A stretch of 64,000 bases of DNA from CAJCIW01 sp963833965 (GCA_963833965.1 CAWHZZ010000001.1:744001-808000), one strand, 5' to 3'; positions 33,631 through 42,871 are shown, numbered from the stretch's first letter. Notes: a model not told the origin generated them from the sequence alone. Numbers and translations are program-made.

Positions 33631-35148
33631 TCACATACACGATTTTACCAGTCCCTCCCAATCTTTCTTTTGGATGAAATGCGTCACTTTTTCCGGATCT
33701 GCGCCAACTTGATGGCAAAAGCCCGGGATATGGACGTAAAGGTTATTGTTCGAAAATTCTTCCTTCATTCTTCTGGAAAATCCGTCGATAAACGCATCCC
33801 ATTTAAACGAGCTTTTTTTAATGCTCCTCAGGCTGCTTCTTAATTCTGCATTGGAAAGGATGTAGCCGATGAACCGCATTGGATGCACATGCTCGATCTT
33901 TTTTCCCTTTTTTTCCATCGTGCGCTTGATAAAGGCGAGCTGGAGGATGTTTTTTTCCGCCATCGTATTGACAATGATTTTGATCAGCCTCTTTTCCTTA
34001 TCCGTGATGGACAGCTGATAGAAAGACTCCGTACCTGCAGGCATGTTATCGATGAGAAGAATAGGCGCGGCGCCATCTTCGTCGCGGGAAAACAACAGCT
34101 CTTCTTCTGCGTCTTCATCGTCTATAGGAAGCGAGGCCAAAGTGGCCGCATGCTGTGCCATCTGCTCGATATCCGCTTTCGTCAGCATGTTTGCATGCTG
34201 AAGAGGATAGGCGACCTGGATAGATCGGTTTTTTTCAAGAAAAAATGACTCTAAATCGGCGAGGATTTCCTGCCAGTGGATCCCCGAAACGATTTCCGCC
34301 GACGCATCCATAAAGGCATTCGCAGCAGGACAGGAATCCCCGAGCAAAAATTGATCGGCAAAATAGGAGGCATAGAAAGAATTTTCGGCGAAGGCCGCCC
34401 GGGAAGCTAAATATTGCAATTGGCCGAGAACTCTCTGCTTTACGCGCTGGAATTCTTCTTCATAAAATCCTTCCCTGCGCATTGTTTCTGCCTGAAAAAG
34501 AAAATAGGAGAGCATGTTTTCAGAAAAATCCTCGGGGACAAAGCAGTAACCGCTGATGGGATAAAAAAAGCGCGGAGAGGGATGCACCCACATTTGATCG
34601 AGGCTCCTCGAGCAGAGTTCAAGCCGCTGCTGAAAAAGGTCCTTTAACAAGAGTGCCTTCCAAACTTCTTTTAAGTCTCGATACTTCTTCTCGGCGCCAT
34701 AGCTTAGGCTCACGGCCACATTCGCCTTGGCAGGATCGATGCCGATGTGGATCGAAGGATCTTCAGAAGGAAGGGGCGGATTCAACTCGGCAAAATGCTT
34801 TTCGATGATGCTTTGCATTTGTCCGGCGGGAAAATCGCCTACCGCCACCACGGCAATCCCATTGAGGTCGGGCTTCGTGAAATTCCAATCTTCCGACGCT
34901 ACAGGAAGGTTTGAGGCTTTTTGTCTGCAATAATCGAAGAACGGCTCGATCGATTCGACAGCGCCGTCGTAGCGATAAAGCTCTTCTTCGGCGTGATTTT
35001 TCAATACCACGCGAAACGATCCCTGGCCAGGGGTATAGCCATGTTCCTGGACATAGGTTTTCACGCCGTTGGGAAGAAGCTTGATCTGAACTCGCTCTTC
35101 GATGGGAAGTATGGACAAACTGATTGCAAATAACATGGGGATGATCAT
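33631..35148 (-). CDS. Degenerate M16 (insulinase-like) peptidase homologue, secreted
   Basis: 505 residues, with a signal-peptide-like start MIIPMLFAISLSILP and a good ribosome-binding site (AGGAGA). Features of M16 peptidases: LLPNGVKTYVQEH near the N-terminus and VVAVGDFPAGQMQSIIEKHF around residue 115, followed by repeated alpha/beta domains. However the zinc motif HxxEH is absent, and the region where it should lie is shortened to about 60 residues, so most of the first catalytic domain is gone. It may be a non-catalytic partner, as in two-subunit M16 enzymes, or a remnant. No catalytic partner gene is in the window. It is in line with the sulfatase-like gene, with a palindrome between. 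Confidence 0.65.
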   Translation of the reverse strand: MIIPMLFAISLSILPIEERVQIKLLPNGVKTYVQEHGYTPGQGSFRVVLKNHAEEELYRYDGAVESIEPFFDYCRQKASNLPVASEDWNFTKPDLNGIAVVAVGDFPAGQMQSIIEKHFAELNPPLPSEDPSIHIGIDPAKANVAVSLSYGAEKKYRDLKEVWKALLLKDLFQQRLELCSRSLDQMWVHPSPRFFYPISGYCFVPEDFSENMLSYFLFQAETMRREGFYEEEFQRVKQRVLGQLQYLASRAAFAENSFYASYFADQFLLGDSCPAANAFMDASAEIVSGIHWQEILADLESFFLEKNRSIQVAYPLQHANMLTKADIEQMAQHAATLASLPIDDEDAEEELLFSRDEDGAAPILLIDNMPAGTESFYQLSITDKEKRLIKIIVNTMAEKNILQLAFIKRTMEKKGKKIEHVHPMRFIGYILSNAELRSSLRSIKKSSFKWDAFIDGFSRRMKEEFSNNNLYVHIPGFCHQVGADPEKVTHFIQKKDWEGLVKSCM

Positions 35149-35222
35149 TGTCGGTCTCCTGAAATCCTCGGATTCGTATAAAAAAGTTGATTCTATGCAA
35201 CCAGATTCTTTTTTTTCACTAA

Positions 35223-35335
35223 GAACCTATTCCAGTAAAATTTTTCATCGATTTTTGGGATTATTTTGGCCGATTTTCTATCCAAACTCGGCTCAAAAGA
35301 ACACAAAAATCAAAGAAGGTTTTAAAAAAATTTCT
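35223..35335. repeat. Family B palindrome, partly degenerate copy
   Basis: The left arm GAACCTATTCCAGTAAAATT through TTGGGATTATTTTGGCCG matches the 51859 copy for more than 60 bp. The right part (CGGCTCAAAAGAACACAAAA) matches the copy at ~27070. The C/G tract of the other copies is lost. It lies in the divergent gap between the M16-like gene and the small gene at 35357. Confidence 0.7.
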
Positions 35336-35356
35336 TTATGTTATAGTGAAGAAAAT

Positions 35357-35767
35357 ATGGAGACCATGGCCCGACGCACGATCTTTCTCTTCGGAGAGGC
35401 CGAGAAAGGGGAGTTTTGCACTCCGCTGCTTTGCAAATCTCTTCCGCAGCTTGCCGAGACATTTGGGAATCCCCCGGAAGAGAGCCTGGGGATTTTATAC
35501 GCCGTCCAAGCTCTCATGTATGAGCGCGAGCTCATTTTTTTCCGAGTGAAGGAGGAGGGTTTTAGCGTTTCCGACTACATGCGAGGTATCCATCTTTTGA
35601 AAAACAAAGAGGCGTTTTTCGGCCTTTCCGCCATCTGCATGCCGGGGGTCGGCGACGCGGAAATCATCGATGCGACGAGTCCGATCTGCACACTCTATCG
35701 CAGCCTATTGATCACGACGGAAAAAGACCTTTACGACTACCTGACGCACATTAAGAAAAGTACTTAA
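35357..35767 (+). CDS. Conserved-looking hypothetical protein, 136 aa
   Basis: Soluble protein of 136 residues starting METMARRTIFLFGEAEKGEF; the longer open frame upstream runs through a palindromic repeat and the M16-like gene and is rejected. No known domain is recognised. There are no membrane segments. It lies next to, and converges with, the AhpC gene (17 bp overlap of the ends). I recall that the gene next to the thiol peroxidase gene in Chlamydia is also a small unknown protein, so it may be the same gene; this would need a search. GAAG precedes the ATG. Confidence 0.6.
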   Translation: METMARRTIFLFGEAEKGEFCTPLLCKSLPQLAETFGNPPEESLGILYAVQALMYERELIFFRVKEEGFSVSDYMRGIHLLKNKEAFFGLSAICMPGVGDAEIIDATSPICTLYRSLLITTEKDLYDYLTHIKKST

Positions 35768-36332
35768 CGAGACCTTCAGCGGTGGGCTTCATCGCTTTTG
35801 CCCCTACTTTCCAATTTGCCGGGCAGACTTCCCCGTGATTTTCAAAATAGATCAATGCGTCGATCATCCGCAAGGCCTCATCGACAGAGCGCCCCAGGGG
35901 AAGATCGTTGACGAGTTGATGTCGGACGTTCCCTTGTTTGTCAATCAGGAACAGCCCTCGATACGCAATGCCATCATCCTCTTTAAGGACATGGTACATG
36001 CGGGCAATCTGTTTGTTGATGTCGGAAACAAGAGGGTATTCTACCCCTTCGATGCCCCCTTTGCTTCTGGGGGTATTCAGCCACGCCAAATGGGAAAACC
36101 AACTGTCGATCGAACAGCCGATGATTTGTGTATTGCGCTTTTCAAATTCATCAGACTTCTCTTGAAAAGCGTGGAGCTCCGTCGGGCAAACGAAGGTAAA
36201 ATCGAGAGGATAAAAGAAAAAAAGAACGTACCTGCCTAAAAATTCACGCAAAGAAAATTCGTCGACGATTTGTCCTTTGACAACGGCTTTTGCCGTAAAA
36301 TCCGGGGCCTTTCTTCCAACCAAATTATTCAT
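35751..36332 (-). CDS. ahpC: 2-Cys peroxiredoxin (AhpC/TSA family)
   Basis: 193 residues from ATG 36332 (MNNLVGRKAPDFTAKAVV), preceded by GGAG. Reduces hydrogen peroxide and organic hydroperoxides. The peroxidatic Cys49 lies in DFTFVCPTELHAF, and the resolving Cys is in the C-terminal HGEVCPANW; SHLAWLNTPR and the KDDGIAYRGLF segment complete the family pattern. It belongs to a minus-strand run tRNA-Arg, metallo-beta-lactamase protein, AhpC with gaps of 31 and 17 bp. The electron donor is not encoded here. Confidence 0.95.
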   Translation of the reverse strand: MNNLVGRKAPDFTAKAVVKGQIVDEFSLREFLGRYVLFFFYPLDFTFVCPTELHAFQEKSDEFEKRNTQIIGCSIDSWFSHLAWLNTPRSKGGIEGVEYPLVSDINKQIARMYHVLKEDDGIAYRGLFLIDKQGNVRHQLVNDLPLGRSVDEALRMIDALIYFENHGEVCPANWKVGAKAMKPTAEGLVKYFS

Positions 36333-36349
36333 GCTATCTCCAATATAAG

Positions 36350-36973
36350 TTATCCATGAGCCTGCGCGATCCATTTTTCAGCGCCGATTGTCGTCGGACC
36401 GCTATGGCCCGGGTATACCTTTGTAAGGGGTGGGAGGGCGGCGAGTTTTTTTAACGATTTCCACATCGCCTCGGGACGCGCTGTCGGCAAGCTTAAATTC
36501 CCAATGCCCCCTCGGAAAAGAGTGTCCCCTGAGATCAACACATTTTCCGCAGGCAGGTAAAAACAAACGCAACCTGGGGAATGCCCTGGCGTATGCAACA
36601 CTGTGATCTCGAGCTTTCCCACAACGATCTGCTGCCCGTCGGAGAGATATCCATCGGATTTGATGCCTTTGAGAGGAAAGAAAAGGGGCAATTTGTCGGC
36701 GCCGGGATTTTCTAAATTAGCAGCGTCATCTCGATGGATGTAAACGGGAACCTGTAGCGCTTCTTTCAAATCGGCGACCTGGGCAATATGGTCCCAGTGG
36801 GAATGAGTCAGCAGGATCATGTCGACGGCAAGGGAGAGTTCCTTAACGCGATTTAGCAAAAGATCAGAGCTTTCTGGAGGAGCATCGATGATGGCAGCAT
36901 GCCTTGTGGCCTCGCAGGCGAGTAGATAGGCATTTGTCTCTAAGGGGCCCGATGGAAAGACTTCCAAAATCAT
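36350..36973 (-). CDS. Metallo-beta-lactamase-fold hydrolase (glyoxalase II-like)
   Basis: 207 residues from ATG 36973 (MILEVFPSGPLETNAYLLAC); upstream codons in the frame fall within the tRNA and are not coding. The zinc-binding motif THSHWDH is at His57, His59, Asp61, His62, followed by HTPGHSPGCVCFY, ISGDTLFRGGIG and VYPGHSGPTT, which supply the other ligands. This is the short cytoplasmic hydroxyacylglutathione-hydrolase-like group with unknown thioester or related substrate. It lies between tRNA-Arg and ahpC, which suggests a stress or detoxification link (inference). Confidence 0.9.
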   Translation of the reverse strand: MILEVFPSGPLETNAYLLACEATRHAAIIDAPPESSDLLLNRVKELSLAVDMILLTHSHWDHIAQVADLKEALQVPVYIHRDDAANLENPGADKLPLFFPLKGIKSDGYLSDGQQIVVGKLEITVLHTPGHSPGCVCFYLPAENVLISGDTLFRGGIGNLSLPTARPEAMWKSLKKLAALPPLTKVYPGHSGPTTIGAEKWIAQAHG

Positions 36974-37004
36974 TGACAATTTTTTTTTCCGGGGCGTAAT
37001 AATT

Positions 37005-37078
37005 CGCACCGGAGAGGATTCGAACCTCTGACCTCTCGGTTCGTAGCCGAGTGCTCTATCCAGCTGAGCTACCAGTGC
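37005..37078 (-). tRNA. tRNA-Arg (anticodon ACG)
   Basis: Read on the minus strand from 37078: acceptor GCACTGG pairs with CCGGTGC, a D-arm with AGCTCAGCTGGATAGAGC, an anticodon stem CTCGG/CCGAG with loop CTACGAA (anticodon ACG, normally deaminated to ICG) and a T-arm AGAGGTTCGAATCCTCT. The gene is 74 nt; the CCA end is not encoded, so the CCA-adding enzyme is needed. Confidence 0.96.
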
Positions 37079-37222
37079 GCAGAATAGCCCATTATCATCC
37101 AAGTTTACCACATTTACATCAAGCAAAAGGGAGAGGAGAGCAGGGACAAATGAAAAATTTAAATTTTAAACTGTAATGCGTGGCCTTTTATATTTATACT
37201 GAGAACCAAAAGGTTCTTTCTC

Positions 37223-38587
37223 ATGAATATCGTGATCTTAGGGGCAGGAGAAATCGGGGCATACCTTGCGCAAATCCTATCGAAGGAAGAGCACAACGTC
37301 ATTGTGATCGATAAAGATCCAAAACCCCTGGAGCGACTTTCGAGAAGCGCCGATGTGGCGACAAAGACCGGTTCGGGGACAAATGAACAGCTGCTCGAAG
37401 AACTGCTCGAACAATCGCCCCATCTTTTTTTGGCATTGACCGGCAATGATGAAACAAATCTCGTCGCCTGCACCATCGCAAAAAATTTAGGCTACTCCAA
37501 GACCGTCGCACGAGTGCATCAAAATTCTTTTCTCTATCGCTCGAGATTGGATTTTGCCCGTTTATTTTTTGTCGATCATTTCATCGGGACGGAAATGATC
37601 TTAGCGCATGACATTTTCAAGTGCATTGCCAACCCAGGCAATGTCGCCGTGCAGAACTTTGCGCATGGCGCCGTCCAAATGCGCTCGATCATCATTTCAG
37701 AAAATAGTCCTTTAAGCAAGTCGAGCATCTCTGAATTAAAATTGCCGGAAAATCTGCTCATCGGCCTGATCCGCAGAAAGCCTGCTTATGGGGAAGAAAT
37801 GGCGTCGGAACGGATCATTTTCCCTCGCGGGCATGATCATCTTTTGCCCGGCGATGAAGCGACGCTGATCGGCGAAACGAAAATGATGTACGGACTCAAC
37901 GCACCGTTTGAGATTCCGAGGAAACAGATCCGCTCTGTGGTCATCGTCGGAGGATCCGCTGTCGCTTGCCAGGTGTGCCAAATTTTAGATGAAGAAGGGA
38001 TTCACGCACGGGTGATTGAGCAGGATGAGGAGAGATGCCGCTATCTCGCCGAACACCTGCCCCGCGCGACAATTCTCAATCAAGATCCGACCGACCTCAA
38101 TTTTCTTTTGACGGAAAAGGTGCACCTAACTGACGCTTTTGTCGCTTGCACGGCATCCAATGAGAAGAACATCCTCTCCGCCGCCTTGGCCAAACAGTCG
38201 GGCTGCAGCGAAGTGATTGCCCTTGTTTCAGATGAAAGCTATGTTCCCCTCTTGCGCCGATTGGGGATTTTTTTCACCGTCTCGGAAAAAATCAGTGTGG
38301 CCAACCGGGTCCATGCGATCATACAAGGGGAGTCGGTGATTTCCGTCGCCTCTCTCTACCACAACCAAGCAAAGATCATCGAAGTTAAGGTCTCTTCCGA
38401 TTCCGAAATCGTGGGGATTCCGATTGCTGACTTAGGAAAGTATCTGCCTGAGGACTTTTTGATCGCCTTGATAGAAAACCGCGGGAGGATCATGATTGCC
38501 AAAGGATTCAATATCTTGGCGCCTGGCGACACGGTGATTGTGATTTGCCATCCCAAGCACATCGCCCAGCTTCAAAAGATTTTTTAG
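37223..38587 (+). CDS. trkA: Trk potassium uptake regulatory/NAD-binding protein TrkA
   Basis: 454 residues: two repeated RCK_N plus RCK_C units. First Rossmann start MNIVILGAGEIGAYLAQIL with acidic IVIDKD; second at ~233, SVVIVGGSAVACQVCQIL with VIEQD. Peripheral cytoplasmic ring that gates the TrkH channel in response to nucleotides. It is followed 8 bp later by trkH, so the pair forms an operon. A small palindrome AGAACC-AAAA-GGTTCT (37201-37216) lies directly before the ATG and could cover the ribosome-binding site. Confidence 0.95.
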   Translation: MNIVILGAGEIGAYLAQILSKEEHNVIVIDKDPKPLERLSRSADVATKTGSGTNEQLLEELLEQSPHLFLALTGNDETNLVACTIAKNLGYSKTVARVHQNSFLYRSRLDFARLFFVDHFIGTEMILAHDIFKCIANPGNVAVQNFAHGAVQMRSIIISENSPLSKSSISELKLPENLLIGLIRRKPAYGEEMASERIIFPRGHDHLLPGDEATLIGETKMMYGLNAPFEIPRKQIRSVVIVGGSAVACQVCQILDEEGIHARVIEQDEERCRYLAEHLPRATILNQDPTDLNFLLTEKVHLTDAFVACTASNEKNILSAALAKQSGCSEVIALVSDESYVPLLRRLGIFFTVSEKISVANRVHAIIQGESVISVASLYHNQAKIIEVKVSSDSEIVGIPIADLGKYLPEDFLIALIENRGRIMIAKGFNILAPGDTVIVICHPKHIAQLQKIF

Positions 38588-38595
38588 AAATTCAT

Positions 38596-40233
38596 ATGCT
38601 CTTTCGTGAGATCAGCCGTTTTTTTGGGCGCTACTTCACCTACTTCCTGCTGATACTGCTGATCCCATTTGCGATCGCGGTATTCGATGAATTCCTGTGG
38701 GAGCCGACCCTGAAACCTCGAGCTACGCTCGCCTTTGCGGGAACAATAGGTGTCGGCCTTCTTCTCGCCTCTTTTTTTTTATACTTCGGCAAGCATGCGA
38801 CAGGCAATTTTCACCGCCGCGAAAGCATTTTGATCGTGGCGCTCGTCTGGCTGCTGACGCCGGCAATATCGGCTTTGCCCTTTATTTTTTCTAGCACCCT
38901 TGAAAATCCGGTCGACGCTTATTTTGAGGCAATGTCGGGACTGACTACGACAGGCGCAACTGTCATGCACGCCAAATCGTTCGATCCGATGACAGGGCAA
39001 GAGACTCTGCTTCAGGTGCGAAGTCCTTCTGAGCCTGAAACGATTTATCATTTCTACGGCACGGTTGCTCCTTTGCGAGATCAAGCTGGAAGAATTTTGA
39101 AGACCGGTGTGGAAGCGGTCGGTAAGTCTTTATTGTTTTGGCGCGGCTTTTTGCAGTGGATCGGCGGGATGGGGATCGTCGTTTTGTTCATCACTATCCT
39201 TCCCGCTCTATCGATGGGAGGGCGTTTATTGTTCGAGGCAGAAGTGCCTGGGCCCACAAAGGAAGGGATGACCCCGCGCATTAAAGAAACTGCAAGCCTT
39301 CTGTGGAGGATCTATCTTGGCCTGACCGCCTGCCAAATCGTCCTTCTGATGGTGACAAATTCGTCGATGCCTTTTTTCGATGCTTTAAGCGTGTCGTTCT
39401 CCACGATTTCAACAGGGGGATTTACAATCCGCAATGAGGGACTTGCCGCTTATCATTCCCTGAGTACGGAAATGATCGTCCTCCTCTTCATGATCCTGGG
39501 CAGCGTTAATTTTACTCTATATTTTCACTGCATCCGCGGAAAAATTTACCGAATTTACGAACCGGAGTTCTTCAGCTTTCTTTTTACCCTGTTCTTCGGC
39601 TCAGTCTTAATGACATTATTTCTCTATCATACCCCTAAAATCCTCTTCGCAGGAAAAAATGGGGTCTTTTCTCTTGTCGAAGCGATCCGCTACGGGGCTT
39701 TTCAGGCGATCTCCGCTCAAACCTCTACGGGATTTGCCATTGCCGATTACGACCTGTGGCCGATGTCGACAACAGTGCTGCTTTTAATGCTGATGTTCTT
39801 CGGCGGGATGTCCGGATCGACGGCGGGCGGGATAAAAATGATCCGCCATCTCATCTTATTTCGGGTGATTAAACACAAAATCGAGTCGATTTTTCGACCC
39901 GACGCCGTCCGTTGTTTAAAGATCGGCAAACGAGAGATCTCCGACAAGACCGCGATCACCGTCCTCGTTTTCTTTGCGATTTTGATCTCCAGCTCTGTCC
40001 TGGGGACGTTTCTCATGGTCATCGATGGAGTGGACATGCAGACCGCGGTCGGACTCGTCGCTTCCATGGTCAACAACGGCGGCCTCACATTTTTTGCAGC
40101 GGGACCCAGTGAAAGCTGCGCCTTCCTCTCCGATTTCTCAAAGGTCCTCTCCATCATTTGGATGGCCCTGGGGCGTTTGGAGTTTTTTATTTTGTTAGTG
40201 CTGCTCGTGCCGGCCTTCTGGAAGGGGAAATAA
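38596..40233 (+). CDS. trkH: Trk potassium uptake membrane protein TrkH
   Basis: 545 residues from ATG 38596 (MLFREISRFFGRYFTYF). Potassium-translocating subunit with four pore-like repeats; the selectivity-filter segments are visible as SGLTTTGATV, TISTGGFTI, QTSTGFAIAD and MVNNGGLTF. A segment of ~35 residues (SFDPMTGQETLLQVRS to LLFWRGF) lies between the first filter and the WRGFLQWIGGMG block, a bit longer than usual. Together with TrkA it imports K+. Its end is 4 bp from the end of the convergent beta-propeller gene with no hairpin between. Confidence 0.95.
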   Translation: MLFREISRFFGRYFTYFLLILLIPFAIAVFDEFLWEPTLKPRATLAFAGTIGVGLLLASFFLYFGKHATGNFHRRESILIVALVWLLTPAISALPFIFSSTLENPVDAYFEAMSGLTTTGATVMHAKSFDPMTGQETLLQVRSPSEPETIYHFYGTVAPLRDQAGRILKTGVEAVGKSLLFWRGFLQWIGGMGIVVLFITILPALSMGGRLLFEAEVPGPTKEGMTPRIKETASLLWRIYLGLTACQIVLLMVTNSSMPFFDALSVSFSTISTGGFTIRNEGLAAYHSLSTEMIVLLFMILGSVNFTLYFHCIRGKIYRIYEPEFFSFLFTLFFGSVLMTLFLYHTPKILFAGKNGVFSLVEAIRYGAFQAISAQTSTGFAIADYDLWPMSTTVLLLMLMFFGGMSGSTAGGIKMIRHLILFRVIKHKIESIFRPDAVRCLKIGKREISDKTAITVLVFFAILISSSVLGTFLMVIDGVDMQTAVGLVASMVNNGGLTFFAAGPSESCAFLSDFSKVLSIIWMALGRLEFFILLVLLVPAFWKGK

Positions 40234-40237
40234 AGAT

Positions 40238-41266
40238 TTAAGGGTTGGCCTCCCCTCGGCATGCCGGAGGTGGTGGGAGCACAGATGGACTGATCGCGAC
40301 CCCAAACGGAGTGATTCCGACGGAAATCGTTGCGATCACGGTATTGGTGGCTACATCGATCACAGAAACATTATTACTGATACCGTTGGCGACATAGGCA
40401 AAAGAGCCGCTCGGCGTAATTGCGACTCCTATTGGAGAGATTCCGACGGTAATCGTTGCGATCACGGTATTGGTGGCCGTATCGATCACGGAGACATTAT
40501 TACTGCTCGTGTTGGCGACATAGGCAAAAGAGCCGCTCGGCGTAATTGCGATCCCATCCGGAGTGATTCCGACGGCAACCGTTGCGATCACGGTATTGGT
40601 GGCCGTATCGATCACAGAGACATTATCGCTGCTCACGTTGGCAACATAGGCAAAATAGCCATTGGGTGTAATCGCGACCACTTCTGGGTTGCTTCCGACG
40701 GCAACCGTTGCGATCACGGTATTGGTGGCCATATCGATCACGGAGACACTATCACTGCTAGTGTTGGCGACATAGGCAAAATAGCCGTTGGGTGTAAACG
40801 CGACCCCTTCTGGGTTGCTTCCGACGGCAATCGTTGCGATCACGGTATTAGTGGCCGTATTGATCACAGAGACATTATTGCTGTTAGAGTTGGCGACAAA
40901 GGCAAAATAGCCGCTCGGTGCAATCGCGACTGCAAACGGGTTGCTTCCGACAGCAACCGTTGCAATCACGGTATTGGTGGCCGTTTTGATCACAGAGACA
41001 TTATTGCTGGTACCGTTGGGGACATAGACAAAAGAGCCTTTGGGTGTAATCGCGACTGCAAACGGGTTGCGTCCGACGGCAACCGTTGCGCTCACGGTAT
41101 TGGTCGCCGTATCGATCACGGAGACATTATTGGTGCCCTCGTTGGTGACATAGACCTTAGATGCAAAAGCGGGTATTCCCGAAAAATGTAGAACTGCAAA
41201 AAGGGCGCAAAAAAGAATTCCTCTGAATGTGCCATTTGATTTGCAAAAGTCAATGAATTTCAGCAT
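40238..41266 (-). CDS. Secreted seven-repeat YVTN beta-propeller protein, copy 1
   Basis: 342 residues from ATG 41266 (GGTGAG upstream): an N-terminal signal region ending PAFA, then exactly seven 42-residue repeats of the type FAYVANTSSNNVSVIDTATN followed by TVIATVAVG..P.GVAITP. Seven YVTN repeats build one complete seven-bladed propeller, typically an extracytoplasmic binding protein. The 126-bp DNA repeats are very similar, so unequal recombination may change copy number. The first ~40 codons are nearly identical in DNA to those of the adjacent gene at 41388-42680, proving tandem duplication. The ligand is unknown. Confidence 0.88.
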   Translation of the reverse strand: MLKFIDFCKSNGTFRGILFCALFAVLHFSGIPAFASKVYVTNEGTNNVSVIDTATNTVSATVAVGRNPFAVAITPKGSFVYVPNGTSNNVSVIKTATNTVIATVAVGSNPFAVAIAPSGYFAFVANSNSNNVSVINTATNTVIATIAVGSNPEGVAFTPNGYFAYVANTSSDSVSVIDMATNTVIATVAVGSNPEVVAITPNGYFAYVANVSSDNVSVIDTATNTVIATVAVGITPDGIAITPSGSFAYVANTSSNNVSVIDTATNTVIATITVGISPIGVAITPSGSFAYVANGISNNVSVIDVATNTVIATISVGITPFGVAISPSVLPPPPACRGEANP

Positions 41267-41387
41267 ACGTCTCACCGTGATAAAAATTGCGAAATTACTG
41301 AAAAGAAAAACATATGGCAATGGTGTAGTCAAGCATTTTTTTCGAGTGCTGATTCAGTAGATTAAGTTCGGCTCGGGTTCACTCGGA

Positions 41388-42680
41388 TTATTCCACCTCG
41401 ACAGTTGCTATAGGGCTTTGGTCCCCAAAGCTGTCAAATGATGCAACACCATAGATAGTAGTGGCATTTTTCTTTATGTTGTGGTCTTCATATTTAAATG
41501 TATGAGCGCTTAAAGTTGCAATTTTGACTCCATTGCGATACACGATGTAGCCTACAATTGTGGGCCCAGGGGAAGGATTGGCCTGCCATTCCAATCGATT
41601 GAATAGCTCATAGATCACGCCAAAATCATTTTTTTCCTGACGGGCCCGAACATTGATCGGTATTGCCGGTGTCGGCGGTGGTGGTGTCGGCGGTGGTGAA
41701 GGTGTAATGGCGATTCCTTGTGGGTCAGAGCCGACGGATACCGTTGCGATCACGGTATAGGTGGCCGTATCGATCACGGAGACATTGGTTTGGGCGTTGT
41801 TGGCTACATAGACAAAAGAGCCGTTGGCTGTAATTGCGGCTCCTGTTGGAAAAACTCCGACGGGAACCGTTGCGATCACGGTATAGGTGGCCGTATCGAT
41901 CACGGAGACACTATCACTGCTCGTGTTGGTTACATAGGCAAAAGAGCCATTGGGTGTAATTGCGTCTCCAAAGGGATCGTTTCCGACGGGAACCGTTGCG
42001 ATCACGGTATGGCTGGCCGTATCGATCACAGAGACATTATCGGTAACGCTGTTGACTACATACGCAAAAGAGCCGTTGGGTGTAATTGCATCTCCAAAGG
42101 GATTGGTGCCGACGGGAACCGTTGCGATCACGGTATTGCTGGCCGTATCGATCACAGAGACATTATCGGTAACGCTGTTGACTACATAGGCAAAAGAGCC
42201 GTTGGATGTAATTGCGACTCCAAAGGGATTGCTTCCGACGGGAACTGTTGCGATCACGGTATTGGTGGCCGTGTTGATCACAGAGACAGTGGTGGTGCCG
42301 CTGTTTGTTACATAGGCAAAAGAGCTGTTGGGTGTAATTGCGACTCCAAAGGGACTGGTCCCGACGGGAACCGTTGCCATCACGGTATTGCTGGCCGTAT
42401 CGATCACAGAGACATTATCGACATCGCCATTGGCCACATAGGCAAAAAAGCCGTTGGGTGTAATGGCGATTCCTTGTGGGAAGGTTCCAAGGGGTACTGT
42501 TGCGATCACGGTATTGGTGGCCGTATCGATCACTGAGACATTACCGCTATTTTCGTTGGTTACATAGGCAAAATCTGCGAAGGCTGGCCTGGCGGGAAAA
42601 TAGAGAAGTAATGAAAGAGCGCAAAAAAGAATTCCTCTGAATGTGCCATTTGATTTGCAAAAGTCAATGAATTTCAGCAT
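41388..42680 (-). CDS. Secreted seven-repeat YVTN beta-propeller protein with C-terminal Fn3-like domain, copy 2
   Basis: 430 residues from ATG 42680 (GGAGG upstream). Signal region MLKFIDFCKSNGTFRGILF shared with copy 1, seven 42-residue YVTN repeats, a proline-rich hinge (PSPPPTPPPPTPAIP near residue 335), then ~90 residues (RLEWQANPSPGPTIVGYIVY, then RNGVKIATL) with the pattern of a fibronectin type III domain. The repeats here carry PVG where copy 1 has AVG, showing concerted drift within each gene. Likely surface or periplasmic binding protein. Long open frames on the opposite strand are artefacts of the repeats. Confidence 0.88.
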   Translation of the reverse strand: MLKFIDFCKSNGTFRGILFCALSLLLYFPARPAFADFAYVTNENSGNVSVIDTATNTVIATVPLGTFPQGIAITPNGFFAYVANGDVDNVSVIDTASNTVMATVPVGTSPFGVAITPNSSFAYVTNSGTTTVSVINTATNTVIATVPVGSNPFGVAITSNGSFAYVVNSVTDNVSVIDTASNTVIATVPVGTNPFGDAITPNGSFAYVVNSVTDNVSVIDTASHTVIATVPVGNDPFGDAITPNGSFAYVTNTSSDSVSVIDTATYTVIATVPVGVFPTGAAITANGSFVYVANNAQTNVSVIDTATYTVIATVSVGSDPQGIAITPSPPPTPPPPTPAIPINVRARQEKNDFGVIYELFNRLEWQANPSPGPTIVGYIVYRNGVKIATLSAHTFKYEDHNIKKNATTIYGVASFDSFGDQSPIATVEVE

Positions 42681-42813
42681 ATGCCTCCGATGCCTCATCA
42701 CAAAATGAATAACTGAAAATAAAAGCATATGACAATGATGCCGTCAAGCAAAATTTTTGATTCAGTGAAGTAAGTTCGGCTAGAGGAACAAGGGCTTAAG
42801 GCCTGGGTTCACA

Positions 42814-42845
42814 CAAAAAAAAAGCCCTCTTGATTCAAGAGGGCC
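42814..42845 (-). terminator. Rho-independent terminator of groESL
   Basis: On the minus strand GCCCTCTTG-AAT-CAAGAGGGC (42824-42844) is followed by nine T (42815-42823). It lies 27 bp after the groEL stop codon. Confidence 0.92.
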
Positions 42846-42871
42846 TTTTGAGAGAAGGGATTGGCTTTCTC

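Noticed and set aside
35102..35356. Longer N-terminus for the 136-residue gene at 35357
   Set aside because: These codons run through the start of the M16-like gene and the family B palindrome.
37202..37215. Small GAACC-AAAA-GGTTC palindrome before trkA as a riboswitch
   Set aside because: Too short for any known riboswitch; noted only as a possible start-site hairpin.
41718..42536. Long plus-strand open frame (272 codons) antisense to the second YVTN gene
   Set aside because: It mirrors the 126 bp repeats of the propeller gene, has no ribosome-binding site and encodes a repetitive Cys/His/Gly-rich peptide; a shadow of the repeat.
40270..42580. Regular direct repeats suggesting a CRISPR or satellite array
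   Set aside because: The 126 bp units are coding repeats of beta-propeller blades in frame; there are no spacers.
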